This document shows positions 52,515-64,000 of a stretch of DNA of 64,000 nucleotides, piece after piece (within the stretch, counting starts at the first letter, position 1; the number at the start of each line of letters is the position of its first letter). The stretch comes from Prorocentrum cordatum (Eukaryota; Sar; Dinophyceae; Prorocentrales; Prorocentraceae), in assembly GCA_963575745.1 (NCBI GenBank), contig CAUYUJ010019364.1, forward strand, positions 117,636 to 181,635, in the 5' to 3' direction. The position numbers were made by a program, and so were the translations under genes. Below the pieces are notes generated by a model, which had not been told where the DNA came from, made no database searches, and saw only the letters and a program-made list of their open reading frames with translations.

Positions 52515-54150
52515 AAACATTGGGACCAACCTTCAACGTGGACACGAATGACTTCACCATGCTGGAACTGCAAACGACCCTACGTAAGATGAGAAACCGG
52601 AAAGCAGCAAGACCTGACGATATCCCGCCAGAATTTTGGAAAGTTGTTGCCAAAAGCGATGATGCATGCGAAGCTCTATTGCAGATGTGCGCCAGATGTT
52701 GGGAACACAAAAGGCTTGCCGAAGTCTTGGAGATCAACAAGCGTGCCCCTTCTCTTCAAGAAATGCGACGCCACGCTCCCAAGCAACGACCGCCCCATCT
52801 CGCTGCTAGCTGTGTGGTACAAGGCTTTGGCAAAAATGTTGCGTAAACGGTTACTACAAGGAGAAGCCGAAGGACGCATCCGGGAATCCCAGTTTGGCTT
52901 TCGTCCAAAACGTGGTACAGTAGATGCCCTCATGCTCGACAGGAGGATGGTGAACGCAGCGTACCAAAACAAAGGAGATGTAATGGCATCGTCTCTGCTA
53001 AATTGGGCAAAAGCTTTCGACCGCCTCAAACCAGACTGCCTTTGCAAAGCGTTCGAACGATTCGGCCTGCCTGCCCCGATGGTGGAAATGGTTACCGTTT
53101 TTTCTCAGCGGTACTTTACCATAGTAAATCACTGTGGGCGCTCTACAGAAAGACAACATCATGCTGGCATTGCTCAAGGGTGCCCCCTCTCACCATATTT
53201 TCTAATTGCAATACAAACCGTTTTGCTACATGATGCTTTTGCTCTTCTGGCATTGGAGAGCAAACCCGGATACATTGTCACCCGCGACATACTCTACGTC
53301 GACGACACATTGTTGGTTTCGAAGCATATGTCGAATTTGCAAGTTATGCTTGAAGAAATCGTTTTGGAAGGACCAGAACGTGGTATTGAAATGAACTGGG
53401 ACCAAGTCTTACGCATCCAGATTGAATGTGGTGGTACGATCACAGAACCACGGGCCAGCCGATCAAGACCGTCAGGGAAGCCGTATACCTTGGAGGGATC
53501 GTGTCCTGCGATGGGCGGGCAAAGAACGAGCTGTCCCGCCGCATTGGCGAAAGCGCACATGCATTCAAACAACTGCAAAACGTGTGGGCGTACGCTTCTG
53601 TTGGGAAATGCTGGAAGTTGTATATTTACTCAAGTTGTGTTGTCAGCAAGCTCCTGTACTCGAGAGATTCACTTTGGCTGCTCAAGGCGGGCAAGACAAA
53701 AATCGCTTAGACGCTTACTTTGCAGGTGTTTGCGGACCATCATGGGTATCCCACATGCGTGCTACTCGCGCGTATCTAATGGAAGCGTCTTGGGAAGGGC
53801 AGGCTCGAAGCCGTTGTCGCAGATTGTATACGACAAACAAACAAGTTATACAAACATATCGTTGTTCAACCAAACAATTCTCGAGTGAAGGAACTCGTAT
53901 GCAACGCGGGCGGCTCACCGAGGAATTGGGCTCTTCGCCGGCACAGAAGCCGCCCAAGACAGCCGTGGGCACACGAAGTGTACGCAACGGTGCATCTCCA
54001 TGTTTGACCGCATACCTTTGCATCACATCATCGTCTTTGCAACGCGTTGGGCGTTCTGCATCCAGGACGCGTTTGGCGCACCAACATAATTTTAAAATCA
54101 TTGCATTGCCCACGCGCCCACAGGACGCACGGCTTGTTTACTTACGGCAA
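52515..54150 (+). pseudogene. LINE ORF2 reverse transcriptase, inactive
   Basis: Pieces in alternating phases: TMLELQTTLRKMRNRKAARP and DDIPPEFWKVV (52556-52650), then VPLLFKKCDATLPSNDRPIS and QFGFRPKRGTVDAL (52745-52930). Motif A reads LLNWAKAFDRL (near 53000), with Asn in place of the first catalytic Asp. Motif B is GIAQGCPLSPYF (near 53170) and motif C ILYVDDTLLVS (near 53290). Then YLGGIVSCDGRAKNELSRRI, FKQLQNVWAYASV and VSKLLYSRDSLWLLK (53490-53700), followed by LRTIMGIPHACYSRVSNGSV and a final RPRQPWAHEVYA (near 53960). At least four frame changes and the motif-A substitution show it is dead. The ORF1 and endonuclease parts are absent. Confidence 0.8.
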
Positions 54151-54239
54151 CTTTAGACCACGTGCAGTACAGAGCTGCGATTCTCGCACTCTGATGTGTC
54201 TTTCCGATCTTTGTCTTGCCGCACGACTTAGGTATTCTA

Positions 54240-54725
54240 TGGCTTCTGCCTGTCTGTATGATGGTGATGATGATGTTGATGGTGATGATGATGGTAACGG
54301 TGAAGATTAAGGAGGGAAATAAAGCGGTACACATACACTTTTTAAGGTCTTTCCGCCATCGCACCGCACCCTCGGGCGGGGCGGTAGCCTGATGATGATG
54401 ATGACGATCGTCATCATCACCATCTTAGATGTTGATGATGACGATGCTGATTATGCAGATGATTCTCATGATGAGATGGTGATGCTGTGGCGATGATGAT
54501 GATGGAGGTGGTATGATGATGACGATGGCTGATGATGCCGGATTATTATCAAGCTGGTGGAAGGGGACGATGAGATGTGAATGATGATGATGCCTGATGT
54601 TGGTGTTGATTAATGGTGATTATGGCGACGGATGGTGGATGAGGACGATGAAGCAGATTGTGATAGATGATGATGATGATGCTGCTGCTGCTGATTGATA
54701 TGATGATGATGATGATGATGATATG
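54240..54725. repeat. GAT trinucleotide repeats
   Basis: Imperfect gatgatgatg stretches separated by short unique segments. Confidence 0.85.
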
Positions 54726-55400
54726 ATTAATGCTGAAGAGGAGTAAGAGAGGAGGAGAGACGATGCCACGACGAGGTGAGGTGAGATGAGTATCGAGATG
54801 CAGAAGAAGATGTAGAGGAGCATGAGGAGAGGAGGAGGTTGAGAGGAGGAAGGGGAGGTAGGGAAGCGAGTAGGATAGGATGAGAGGGGGAGGAGCGCAC
54901 GTAGCTCAGGAGGAGGAGGATGAGGAGCAAGATGACGAGGACGAGGAGGAGGAACGACTTTGCAGCCGTGAGGAATCAGGAACTAGGAATCACGAGGAGG
55001 ACATCGAAGCAGGAGGAGGAGGAGGAAGCAACATAAGTCGTATAGTGAGAAGAGAAGACAGCGAAACAAATATGCAAACATACACATATGTTGGACGATG
55101 ATGAGGGGGAGAGGAAGAGAGGGAGGAACGTTCGGACAAAGAGGAGGGAAGAACAGGGGGAAGAGAATGTCGAGGGGGAGGGGATGGGGGGGGAGGAGGG
55201 GGAGGGTATGAAAAGGGGAAGGGTGAGGCAGGGGACGGCATACGACTTGAACCAATATGGACACGGAAGAGGGATGGGGGGGGAGGGGGGGGGGGATGGG
55301 GAGGACAACGGGGAGGGGGACGAGGAGCACGACGGGGAGGGAAAAGGAGGAACAGGAAGGTGGAACAGGAAAAGGGGGTGGGCTGGTGGTGGTCGGTGCG
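54726..55400. repeat. GGA-rich polypurine tract
   Basis: Interrupted gga/gag/ggg sequence. Its minus-strand frames (for example 54976-55620) are Pro/Ser/Leu low complexity. Confidence 0.85.
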
Positions 55401-57020
55401 CAGGGGAAGCAAGCCCTGAACAGAACAACGTGCACCACGACCGCGACGACGCCGACGACGCCGACAACGGAGACGAGGCACGCTGACGATTCGCACCGAA
55501 GCGCGGACCTGCGAAAAGGGCCAACGTGCGAGGTTTGGTGCACAGCGCATCGCTGAGCGGTGCTGCGGCCTGCTCCCGAGCACAGCCCCCCCCCCTCCCC
55601 CCGGAGCAGCAGCCAGGCATTTCAGGCTGATACCCTCACGCCTTGCCGATCCCAGGGGCGCGTTGCGGCACCCTTCCTCCCAATCTCGAGGAGGGCTCAA
55701 TTGTTTTAAACATGGGGAACAGCTATGAGCGGGCGTGGCCAGCACGAACACCACGAAGACCTTGAGGAAGACTCCGAACATCTTGCGGCAGCAATGCTGC
55801 GCCACACCTTCGCCAACGCCATACACGAGTGTATTTACAGCGAAGCCCATCTCGAGAATCACATTAAAAACACACAGCGAACCACGGCGCGAATGACATC
55901 CCACGACACTGGAAATGAATATCGGCCCGGTCTGTAATGTACCTTGCGGGGATGAGGACGCGTAATTAAAATATCGCCGCAACACAGAGATGGTGGAAAA
56001 CACGCATGACATCCCGCAACCTGTAGAGATAACGCAAAGACGCAAATACCCGCGCCGTCGCCCAAGCCGCCAGCGCCGCAAATCCACGAGGGTAGTCCAA
56101 TATGCACTGCGGCGATAGCCACTGCGGACAATCATAACCAGGTGCATGCCAAGCCGCCAACGCAGACGAGGATGAACACGCACGCTTCACGTAGCATACC
56201 CTCACGTTCAACGATGAGGAACAACGTGAGGGAGAAACCCAAACATCGGTGATCAAGTGAGCACACGTATGCTGCAGCCCTGGGGCATCGCGGCGCAGGC
56301 AGCTTGCTCATTCAAGCCAAGGCTGGCCTTACGCCAAAGGATGGATGGAGGGCGGAAGGGTGGAAGGTGGGAGGGTGGAGGGAGGCGGATAAGGGGAAGG
56401 AGGAGAGCCGTCCTCCTCCGTTCGCCCGTTCGCGCTCCCAGATGTACCCAGAAGCCCGCAAAAATGTCCAAAAAGGTCCTCGGAGCCTCCCGGAGGCCCC
56501 TCAGAACTCTCCTTGGAGGCCTCCAGAAGTTTCCAGAGCCCCCCCGAGCTTTGTGGAGCCTGCCAGAGGCCCAGACATGTACAGAACCTCTCAGCATCGC
56601 AATCCTCGCTCTTCCAAATACGCAGAAAAACCTTGACCCCTACAGTAGACATATACGATAATAAATCGTGAAATGACAAATCCTAGGGCACATTCTTCGT
56701 CGATCTTTGAAGGCCCTAAGGTGCCCAAGCGCTTCTGTAGGTCCCTGGGGGCGTCTCTGGCGCGAACAGTTTCTGTTCATGCAGCTCTTACTCCTCTGCC
56801 GAAACATGTCCGTCCTCGCACTGCCACAAGAGCGCCAGAAAACCTGGGCCCATATGAGCGCTGTGAGCCCTATGAGCTTCATTCCTGCCCAAGAACAGGT
56901 AACCTTTACAGGGATTCCGACGGCATGTAGGCCCAACGCGCCCAGCATCCGAGGCTACAGCAGGGGTTCAAAGTCCCTTAGGCCCACTCTGCAGTCGCCC
57001 TGGCAGCAAAAACGCTTGCA
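55401..57020. other. no recognisable gene
   Basis: Unique sequence. 56440-56560 has ccaaaaaggtcctcggagcc-like degenerate repeats similar in style to 48.6-49.1 kb. Frames of 100-130 codons near 56257-56680 and the long minus frame 54990-56183 lack conserved features. Confidence 0.4.
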
Positions 57021-57546
57021 TTGCTATCATCGTCATCACCATCACCACCCGCATCACCATCACCATCACGACCATCATTATCATCAGCAACACTATCAAT
57101 ATCAACAACATCACCATCATCATCACCATCGTCGTCATCATTTGCATCGTCATCCTCACCATCATCATCACAATCGGTATAGTCATCACCATCATCATCA
57201 ACGTCACCGCCACCACATCATCAGCATAATCAGCATCGCCATCATCAGCACCATCATAAACATCACCTCCACCATCACAGTCACCATCATCAGCATCAGG
57301 GGCCGCCATCGTCACACAAACACCATCGTCACCACCATCATCATCGTCGTCGTCATCATCGTCGTCGTCGTGATCATCATCATCAGCAGCAACGTCAGCA
57401 TCATTAGCATCAACATCATCACCATCATCACTACTACCATCATGTTCATCACCATCATCAGTTCACATCATCATCATCAACATCATCATGTTCATCATCG
57501 TCTTCATCATCATCATCACCGTCGTCGCCATCATCCTAAGCATCAC

Positions 57547-57578
<32 letters not shown>

Positions 57579-58776
57579 ACGTTTTCATCATCATCATCAT
57601 CACTTCACATGTTAAGCTCATCACCATCATCATCACAGTCATAACCACGACAACCACCATTACCATCACCATCATAAGCATCACCACCACCATCGTCATC
57701 ATCATCATCATCGCCACCACCATCACACAACCACCATACTACCAGCATCATCGCCACCATCATCATCACCATCGTCGTTGTCATCACCATCACCATCATC
57801 ATCATCAGGTTCATCATCACCATCAGCAGCAGCACCAGCAAATTCATCAACAGCATCACCATCATCACTAGCATCACTATCATCATCACCATCATCTTCG
57901 TCGCCATCATCATTTGCATCCTCATCATCATTATCACAATCACACTTGTTATAATCATTGCTATCATCATCGCCATCACCACCACCATAATCATCAGCAT
58001 CACCATTGCCACCACCATCATATACATTGCCACTTCCATCATCGTCATTATCATCATCGCCACCATCGTCACACACCCATCGTACTGATCATTGCCACCA
58101 TCAGCACCAACATTCACATCATCGTCGTCGTCATCGTCGCCATCACCATCGTAGTCCACGTCATCATCATCATCTTCTTCATCCCCATAGCCACTATCAT
58201 CACCAGCATCAGCATCAGCATCGCCAACATCATCACTATCATCACCATCACTACTATAATCATCAACATCATATTCATCCTCGTTGTTAGCATCATCATC
58301 AACACCATCAAAACAATCATCACCACCACAATCGGTATACGCATCACCATCATCACCGGCAGCACCACCATAAACATCAGCATCACCACCATCAGCAACA
58401 TCATCATAAACATCACCTCCACCATTATCGTCATCACAATCAACACCACCACCGTCACACATCCATCAGACTAACCATCACCACCGTCATCACGACCAAC
58501 ATCATCATCATCATCGTCGTCATCATCATCACCATCATCTCCCACTTCACCATGATCATCGCCATCATCTTCATCATGTTCATCATTATGAGCAGCAGAC
58601 GCATCAGCACCAGTATAAGCATCAACAACATCACCATCAACATCATCGGCATCAACAGCATCACCATCAGCATCATCGTCGTCATCATCGTCGTCATAAC
58701 CACCAGCATCATCAACATCATCACCATCCCAATCGTTATACTCATCATCACTGTCACCACCACCATAATCGGTAGC

Positions 58777-58807
<31 letters not shown>

Positions 58808-59760
58808 AAGGCACAACCACCATCATCGTCAAAATCATGGCCATCGCTACCATGATCACACATCCAGAATGCTAACCATCATCATCACCATCGCCACCAC
58901 CATCATCATTATCATCGTCGTCGTCGTCACCATCACTATCACTATCACTATCATCACCCGCATCACCATCATCATCCTTATCAGCATCATCATCACCAGA
59001 CTCATCATCAGCAACAGCAGCATAATCATCAACACCATCACCATCATCATCACTACCATCATCACCAGCATCATCATCGTCGTCATGATCACCAAAAGCA
59101 TCATCATCGTCATCATTACTAATATCATCATCATCATCATCATCATCGCGATCGTTGTCATCATCACCATCATCATCACCGTCACCACCACCAAATCGCC
59201 ACCATCATCATCATAACATCACCACCAGCAAAACCATCATCATTATCATCGCCACCATCATTACACAACCATCGCACTGACCATCATCGTCATCACCATC
59301 ATCATCGTTGTCGACGTCATTATCATCACCATCATCACCCGCAGCATCATAATCATCAGCAACATCAACATCATCACCGTTATCGTCATCATCACTATCA
59401 TCACTATCATTATAATGTTCATCATAATCCTTGTCGTTGTCATCATTCTGAACACCATCATCGCCACACTCGGTATCATAACCATCATCACCACCGTCAC
59501 CACCATTCTAATCATCAGCATCATCATACACACCACCACCAGCATCATCGTCATCATCATCGTCGCCATCATCATCACGCAACCATTCGACCAATCATCA
59601 TCATCACCACCATCATCATCGTCGTCGTGATCATCACCATCGTCACCCGCACCACCACCATCATCATCATCAACATCATCATACCATCATCATCATCGTC
59701 GTCGTCGTCATCGTCATCACCATCTCAGCACCCTTATCAACATCACCATCCGCATCAATC
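57021..59760. repeat. 2.7-kb ATC (CAT/CAC) trinucleotide tract with a longer internal period
   Basis: Imperfect (atc)n with cac, gtc and agc variants. A non-repeat marker (cacaNcCATC followed by an actaacc- or actgatc-like word) recurs near 57723, 58068, 58455, 58857, 59263 and 59575, about 0.3-0.4 kb apart, suggesting that a composite unit was amplified. Frames of 100-300 codons here are His/Ile/Met/Asp homopolymer-like artefacts. Confidence 0.92.
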
Positions 59761-60900
59761 TATCCGTCGTCGGTCTGGCCTGGTCCAGGAAGTCCCCGAG
59801 CAACTTCGCCGAGGGGTCGGCGGGCGCCGCCGCGCTGGCCTCCGGTGCGCGCCGCCGCCCTCGCGGGAGCCGGCACCACGCTCGGGGAGCACGGCCAAGG
59901 GCTGGGCATCGGCTAGACACATCGGCTGGCACCGGGCATTCACTTCCCCCATCCGCCTCCCCCCCCCCCTCTCCCCTCCTCCCTACCCTCCCTCCGCTTG
60001 CAGATGAATCGTGAAGGGCCAAGGAGAGACGACACAAGAGAATCGCTCCATGGGCAGGCCGCCTTAAATTCACATTCAGATCCCCGCTACGGTATTTTTC
60101 TCAGGCTCGGACGTACCTTAACTGTTGTGAGCTGAAGGTTTCCATCGGTTGCTTGCATATCCACGTGAGCACGGCTCCATATGCATGCCACCGTGCCTAC
60201 CACACCCCTCCCTCCTCTCTCTGGCTTGGCGTGCCCGGCGTGTGCAAGAGCACGGCCAGCACGTGTAGCCATGCGAAGTCCTCGAGAGCCGAAGCCTCAG
60301 GCTATAGCTGGGTCTGCTTGCTCATTGTCTGAGGAGCAAGCCGGCGCACGCTGATGAAAGAACAACGCGCGATCAAACATGTTGGGAGGAGTCTCGGGGA
60401 AGGGCTAGGCGATGAAGGCGCGGTCGGTGTGAAATGAAACACATGAACAAGGGCTGCCTGTCCTCCCTAAAACAAGCGAGAATTGCGAGCGTGGAGCCGT
60501 GTTGCGACGACCCTGGCTGTGGATCTGCCTTGGCTGGTAGCACCGCCTTGGCCGTCGTGCCCTGTGCTGGGTTGACGTCTCCCTGGCCTGGTGCAGCTGC
60601 GCCGCAGCTCGAGAAAACGCCTCCCCCCCCTGGCTACTGTGGCCGCTGGGCTCAGACTCGGCCTTTGCCCCCAGCCTCGGGCCCTCACCTGCCTTCCTCG
60701 TTTTTTTTATGACGCCGAGGCTGATTCTTCTGGTGTTGTTCAGTCTTCGTTTGATGTAGTCAACGGAGCCTTCAAGGGTGGCCTGGGCTGTTGTTTTGGA
60801 GAATCTGCGCTCTCCACTGCCTGCTGCACTTCTGCACGTGCCGGAGAAAGGTTCAAGGGTTGACGCGTGCCATTCTTCACTGCTGACAGGGATACACGTT
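59761..60900. other. no recognisable gene
   Basis: GC-rich unique sequence. A minus-strand frame at 59717-60073 contains AEASAAAPADPSAKLLGDFL-like composition in one phase, too weak to call. Confidence 0.35.
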
Positions 60901-60903
60901 GTT

Positions 60904-61000
60904 CATTTCTAATCGCGCTCATTTCTAATTGTGCTCGTTTCTAATTGTTCCTGGCCCCCTAGTGGCCAGGAAGAGGCCCAGGATAGAACAATTAGAAATG
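60904..61000. repeat. 16-bp direct repeats forming an inverted repeat
   Basis: catttctaatcgcgct, catttctaattgtgct and cgtttctaattgttcc are tandem at 60904-60951. The reverse complement (agaacaattagaaatg) ends at 61000. Around the centre, cctgg and ccagg also pair. A small hairpin or transposon-end relic is possible. Confidence 0.7.
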
Positions 61001-61139
61001 AAAGGATCTTGCCCCCCAAACAAAAATCGAAGAACTTTCGAATACTTAGAAATGATCCATGTATATGTGCTTCCGTGCATCGCTCCATGCTAACCTCGCT
61101 CCGCTACCATGCGCACTTCCTAGGGCGACAGCCTCAAAC

Positions 61140-61310
61140 ACACAGCACGGCACGGCACGCGGCCACGGCACGCCACGCGGAGCGTTCCTCTTTCCCCCTG
61201 GAAGCCGAGCGCGGCACGGCCACGGCGCGGCACGGCATGCATGGCATCCGGGCGACACGGCACGGGCCAACAGCAAGCGTGCCTTCTAAAGGCACGGCAC
61301 GGCCTGTCGC
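61140..61310. repeat. degenerate GCACG pentamer repeats
   Basis: cggcacggcacgcggccacgg-type sequence, repeated with variants. Confidence 0.7.
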
Positions 61311-61394
61311 TCCAGAGACCGAGCACCGCCTGGCGCACGCGGGCGGTGCGGCCAGGGACGGCGGGCAGGCGCAGCCGTCCCTGGGAGTGGCCTG

Positions 61395-61690
61395 ATTGGG
61401 GGAGAGGAGGAGGAGGATGAGGATGAGGAGGAGGAGGAGGAGGAGAAGGAGGAGGAGGAGGAGGAGGGAGAGATGAGGAGGAGGAGGGGAGGAGGAGGAT
61501 GAAGATGAGGAGGAGGAGGAGAAAGAGGAGGAGGAGGAAGAGGAGGAGGAGAAGAGGAGGAGGAGGAGCAGGAGGATGAGGAGTGAGGGGAAGGAGAGGG
61601 GGGAGAAGGAGGAGGAAGAGGAGGAGGAGAAGGAGGAAGAGGAGGAGAAGAAGGAGGAGCAGGAGGAGGAGGAGGATGAGGGTTGGGCCA
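61395..61690. repeat. GGA microsatellite
   Basis: (gga)n with gat and gaa variants. Confidence 0.95.
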
Positions 61691-62160
61691 ACAACACCAA
61701 CCAGGCCTAGCCCATCCGTAGGCAGTGCAGCCCCGGAAAGCTGCGGGCCCCGAGTTCGCGGGCTGGCGCGCACAGGCACGCAAGGCACGGCCGGGCGCGA
61801 GAGCGCCGGCAGCGACCGCGCGGAGCTCGGCCTGGACGCTCACGAACGCACTCATCACATGACCCTTTCTCCGTGCGTGTTCTGGGGTGTTCCGCTTTGG
61901 CTTGCAGGCTGCAGTGGATCTGATACACTAGTCGATTAGCCGAAGGAACACCCCTAGATGCCGTGCCATATGTGTGAAATACTCACACGCCTCCTGCCTC
62001 CCTCCCTACCCCCCGCTCTCTCGTTTCCGCTCGTTCGCCTCTCCCTTCTTTCGAGAGCTTGCCGCCTCGGGCCCTTCGACCATCACAGGCTGTCCCACTC
62101 AGACGAGGAGGCAATTATCAGTCATCGTCATGGGGGGGCGCGATCGGTGGTCTGCCGGGG
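61691..62160. other. no recognisable gene
   Basis: Unique sequence between GGA tracts. Confidence 0.4.
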
Positions 62161-62164
62161 AAGC

Positions 62165-62500
62165 AGGATGGTAGAGGGAAGGATGATGATGAGGATGAGG
62201 CGCATGAGAAGAAGGGAGGAGCGAAGAAAATAATGAGAAGGATAAGGAAATAGAGGAGGACCAGTGAAAGGAGGATGATGACGATGAGGAGGGGGAGGGA
62301 GGATAGGGGAGAGGAGGGCAGAGAGAGAGAGAACCCGAGAGAGAGGGAGAGGAGGGCGGTGGTGGGGAGGCGGAAGATGCATGATCAAGACATTTTTTTT
62401 CTTCCACTCCTCCCCTCCTCCTCCTCCTCCTTTTCCTCCTCCTTTTCCTCCTCCTTTTCCTCCTCCTCCTCCTCCTCCTCCTCCTCTTCCTCCCCCTCCC
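62165..62500. repeat. polypurine then polypyrimidine (GGA/CTC) tracts
   Basis: 62170-62370 is gga/gat/gag-rich. After t8 at 62391-62398, 62400-62500 is (ctc)n with tttt interruptions. Opposite polarity side by side could fold as an inverted repeat. Confidence 0.85.
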
Positions 62501-62699
62501 GCACCCCGCCACAGGCTGCCTCCGAGGAGCGGTGATCAGACCGCTCGGCCGTCGCCCACCGGGCTCTCAACGGCCTGCGCGGGCTTCGGCGGTCAGGGGC
62601 TTGCAGCGAGGCAGAATGGAACACTTGTGCATGCCCTGCCAATGAGCGCCCACTGCGCCAGCCCGAGGCAAGACGAGGGAGGAGGCGAAAGAGCAGGAC

Positions 62700-62935
62700 G
62701 CGAGAGAGGATGGTGATGCTGCTGCTGCTGCTGATGATGATAGTGATGCTGTCGATGATGATGATGCTGATGATGAGGAGCAGGCGGATCAGGAGGGAGG
62801 AAAAGGATGAAGGAGGATGAGAAGGAGGCGGTGGGAGAGGGAGAGGTGGCTAAGGAACGATGAGGAGGAGGAAGAAGAGGAGGAGAGGCACGGAGGCACG
62901 TGCAAGAGAGGGGGGAGGGAAAGCGGGAGGAGGGG
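62700..62935. repeat. GCT/GAT then GGA repeats
   Basis: gatgctgctgctgctgatg near 62712, then gga-rich to 62930. Confidence 0.85.
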
Positions 62936-63264
62936 GCTTGCTGTGTGACAAGCTGATGCCAACAACTCCCCGCGACAATCTGTGAGCTTCCATCATCCGC
63001 GGCAGTTTACGCTGGGATGCATGGATTTGGAAATCTAGATTCCCCAATCAGTGCGTGCACTGAAGAAGAGGTAAAGAAGCAGGAGGAGGAAGAGGAAGAG
63101 GAGGAGGAGCAGGAGGATCGCACGCCACTGAGGGGAAAGGGGGGGGGGAGAAAGTCCGACGGTCCTAAAAACCCAGGGGGGCCATCAGAGGGGAACTTTG
63201 TGTCACCCTGGCAGGAAGGCCAAAGACCTGCCAGGGGCCAACGACAGGGCCCCCCCCTGGGTAT
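62936..63264. other. no recognisable gene
   Basis: Short GAA/GGA stretch at 63062-63115. Otherwise unique sequence downstream of the LINE-like ORF end. Confidence 0.4.
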
Positions 63265-64000
63265 CTAACCGCCCAGTTCTTCTTCCTCCAGATCATTGTC
63301 TGGGCCTCGCTCACGTAGCCTCAGTCCCAACTCAGCGGCTTCGAACTCATTAAGTCCAAACGCTTGCAGGACATCAGCCAGGCACAAAAATGCACGTGCA
63401 GGATGGTCCGAAATGGCTCTGGACAAGCCTCCAGCTCCCATCTGGGCCTTCTTGGACTCCGAGACCCCCCCCCCCGCCAGCTCTCGCGCCCAAGCCCCAG
63501 GAGTACGCCAAGAGCCCAGTTTGAGAGGCCTGTTGGGGTGCTTGCCCTTGCAGACTGCCCGAGAGTTCTTCCTGCCTGGGTCCACCAATGCCTGCTGGGG
63601 CCCTCCGCAGCCCTTACGCAGGCCTCTGGAGCCCGCAGACACCGTGGCATAGCCCCCCGCAGGTCGAACAAAAAAGGATGGGAGGCTGGTTACCTTCAAC
63701 CGCGAATTGCAACAACACATGCCCTCCGATGAAGGCAGGGGTCTGGCGAGCATCCGCTGCCAGCGCCAGCAGCTCGGGCACCAAGGGCTCAGATGGAGGT
63801 CTCGAGGGCTGTTGAGGAGCGTCGGGAGGAGGAGCAGGCGCAGCAGCACCCTCGTCACCTCCCTCCTCCTGCCTCCTCACCGCCTCAAGGGCCTCCTCAA
63901 AGTCGGACCCCCCCTCCAGGGAGATATCTGTGAGCCCCTGGGCTCCAACATTGTCCCACCTGCCTTCTTGCGCATATTGGCCTTCAGCCCTACTAATGAA
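63265..64000 (-). pseudogene. C-terminal end of a LINE-like ORF, runs off the window
   Basis: One minus phase is open from the window edge (DISLEGGSDFEEALEAVRRQ) through GHVLLQFAVEG to a Cys pair (ILFCSTCGG) near 63660. At a run of six C (63653-63658) the phase changes by one, and the other phase continues YATVSAGSRGLRKGCGG, then RAVCKGKHPNRPLKLGSW, to a stop at 63265. The Cys-rich G-Y-A-T block and the following R-G-L..C pattern resemble the zinc-ribbon-like tail of dinoflagellate LINE ORF2 proteins. Everything upstream, including any RT, lies outside the window. Confidence 0.6.

Noticed and set aside
57021-59760. His-, Met- and Asp-rich frames of 100-300 codons
   Set aside because: Translation of ATC repeats in different phases.

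Overview
The window reads as nuclear DNA of a dinoflagellate. The clearest sign is a near-perfect relic of the dinoflagellate trans-spliced leader (minus strand, 14735-14756) on the 5' end of a LINE. Other signs are several LINE and Ty1/copia families typical of dinoflagellates, very sparse single-copy genes, and huge tracts of trinucleotide repeats (GGA, GAT/ATC) and minisatellites. I see no operons, CRISPR arrays, rRNA or tRNA genes.

Layout. 0.3-1.4 kb: a 101-bp satellite. 1.8-2.6 kb: a GGA tract. 3.1-6.3 kb: broken minus-strand coding remains that I cannot name. 6.56-9.05 kb (+): a decayed LINE with RT, RNase H and a C-terminal Cys-rich tail. 9284-14756 (-): a nearly complete LINE (ORF1; endonuclease and RT in ORF2), with the spliced-leader relic at its exact 5' end and an 18-bp target duplication. 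16105-32116 (-): a giant, 16-kb Ty1/copia LTR element with 5-bp target duplications, a tRNA primer site and the order Gag, zinc knuckle, a Tpt1/KptA-like RNA 2'-phosphotransferase, RING-like finger, aspartic protease, a domain resembling a SAM methyltransferase, integrase, RT, RNase H. Scattered through this one element are at least 33 perfect 14-nt hairpins, all in the same orientation, with covarying stems and GNRA-type loops.

33-38 kb: 14-bp minisatellite arrays alternating with three diverged copies of a GC-rich unit, one carrying a 187-bp MITE-like insert. 38.2-38.7 kb (+): an unrecognised ORF. 39-40.7 kb: a CCCACTGTCCC minisatellite between inverted flanks. 43374-44651 (-): an intact, intronless tRNA-dihydrouridine synthase gene, the only confident cellular gene. 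42.4 and 45.9-48.4 kb: further minisatellites. 51.7-54.15 kb (+): two LINE fragments. 57-59.8 kb: a 2.7-kb ATC tract with a longer internal period. 61-63 kb: GGA/CTC/GAT tracts. 63265-64000 (-): the 3' end of a further LINE-like ORF that runs off the window.

The retroelements are broken mostly by single-base shifts, several in homopolymers, and by a few point stops. Some of these could be assembly errors rather than true decay. The two observations that best fit 'previously undescribed' are the sense-strand GNRA hairpin family and the RNA 2'-phosphotransferase domain inside the copia polyprotein.
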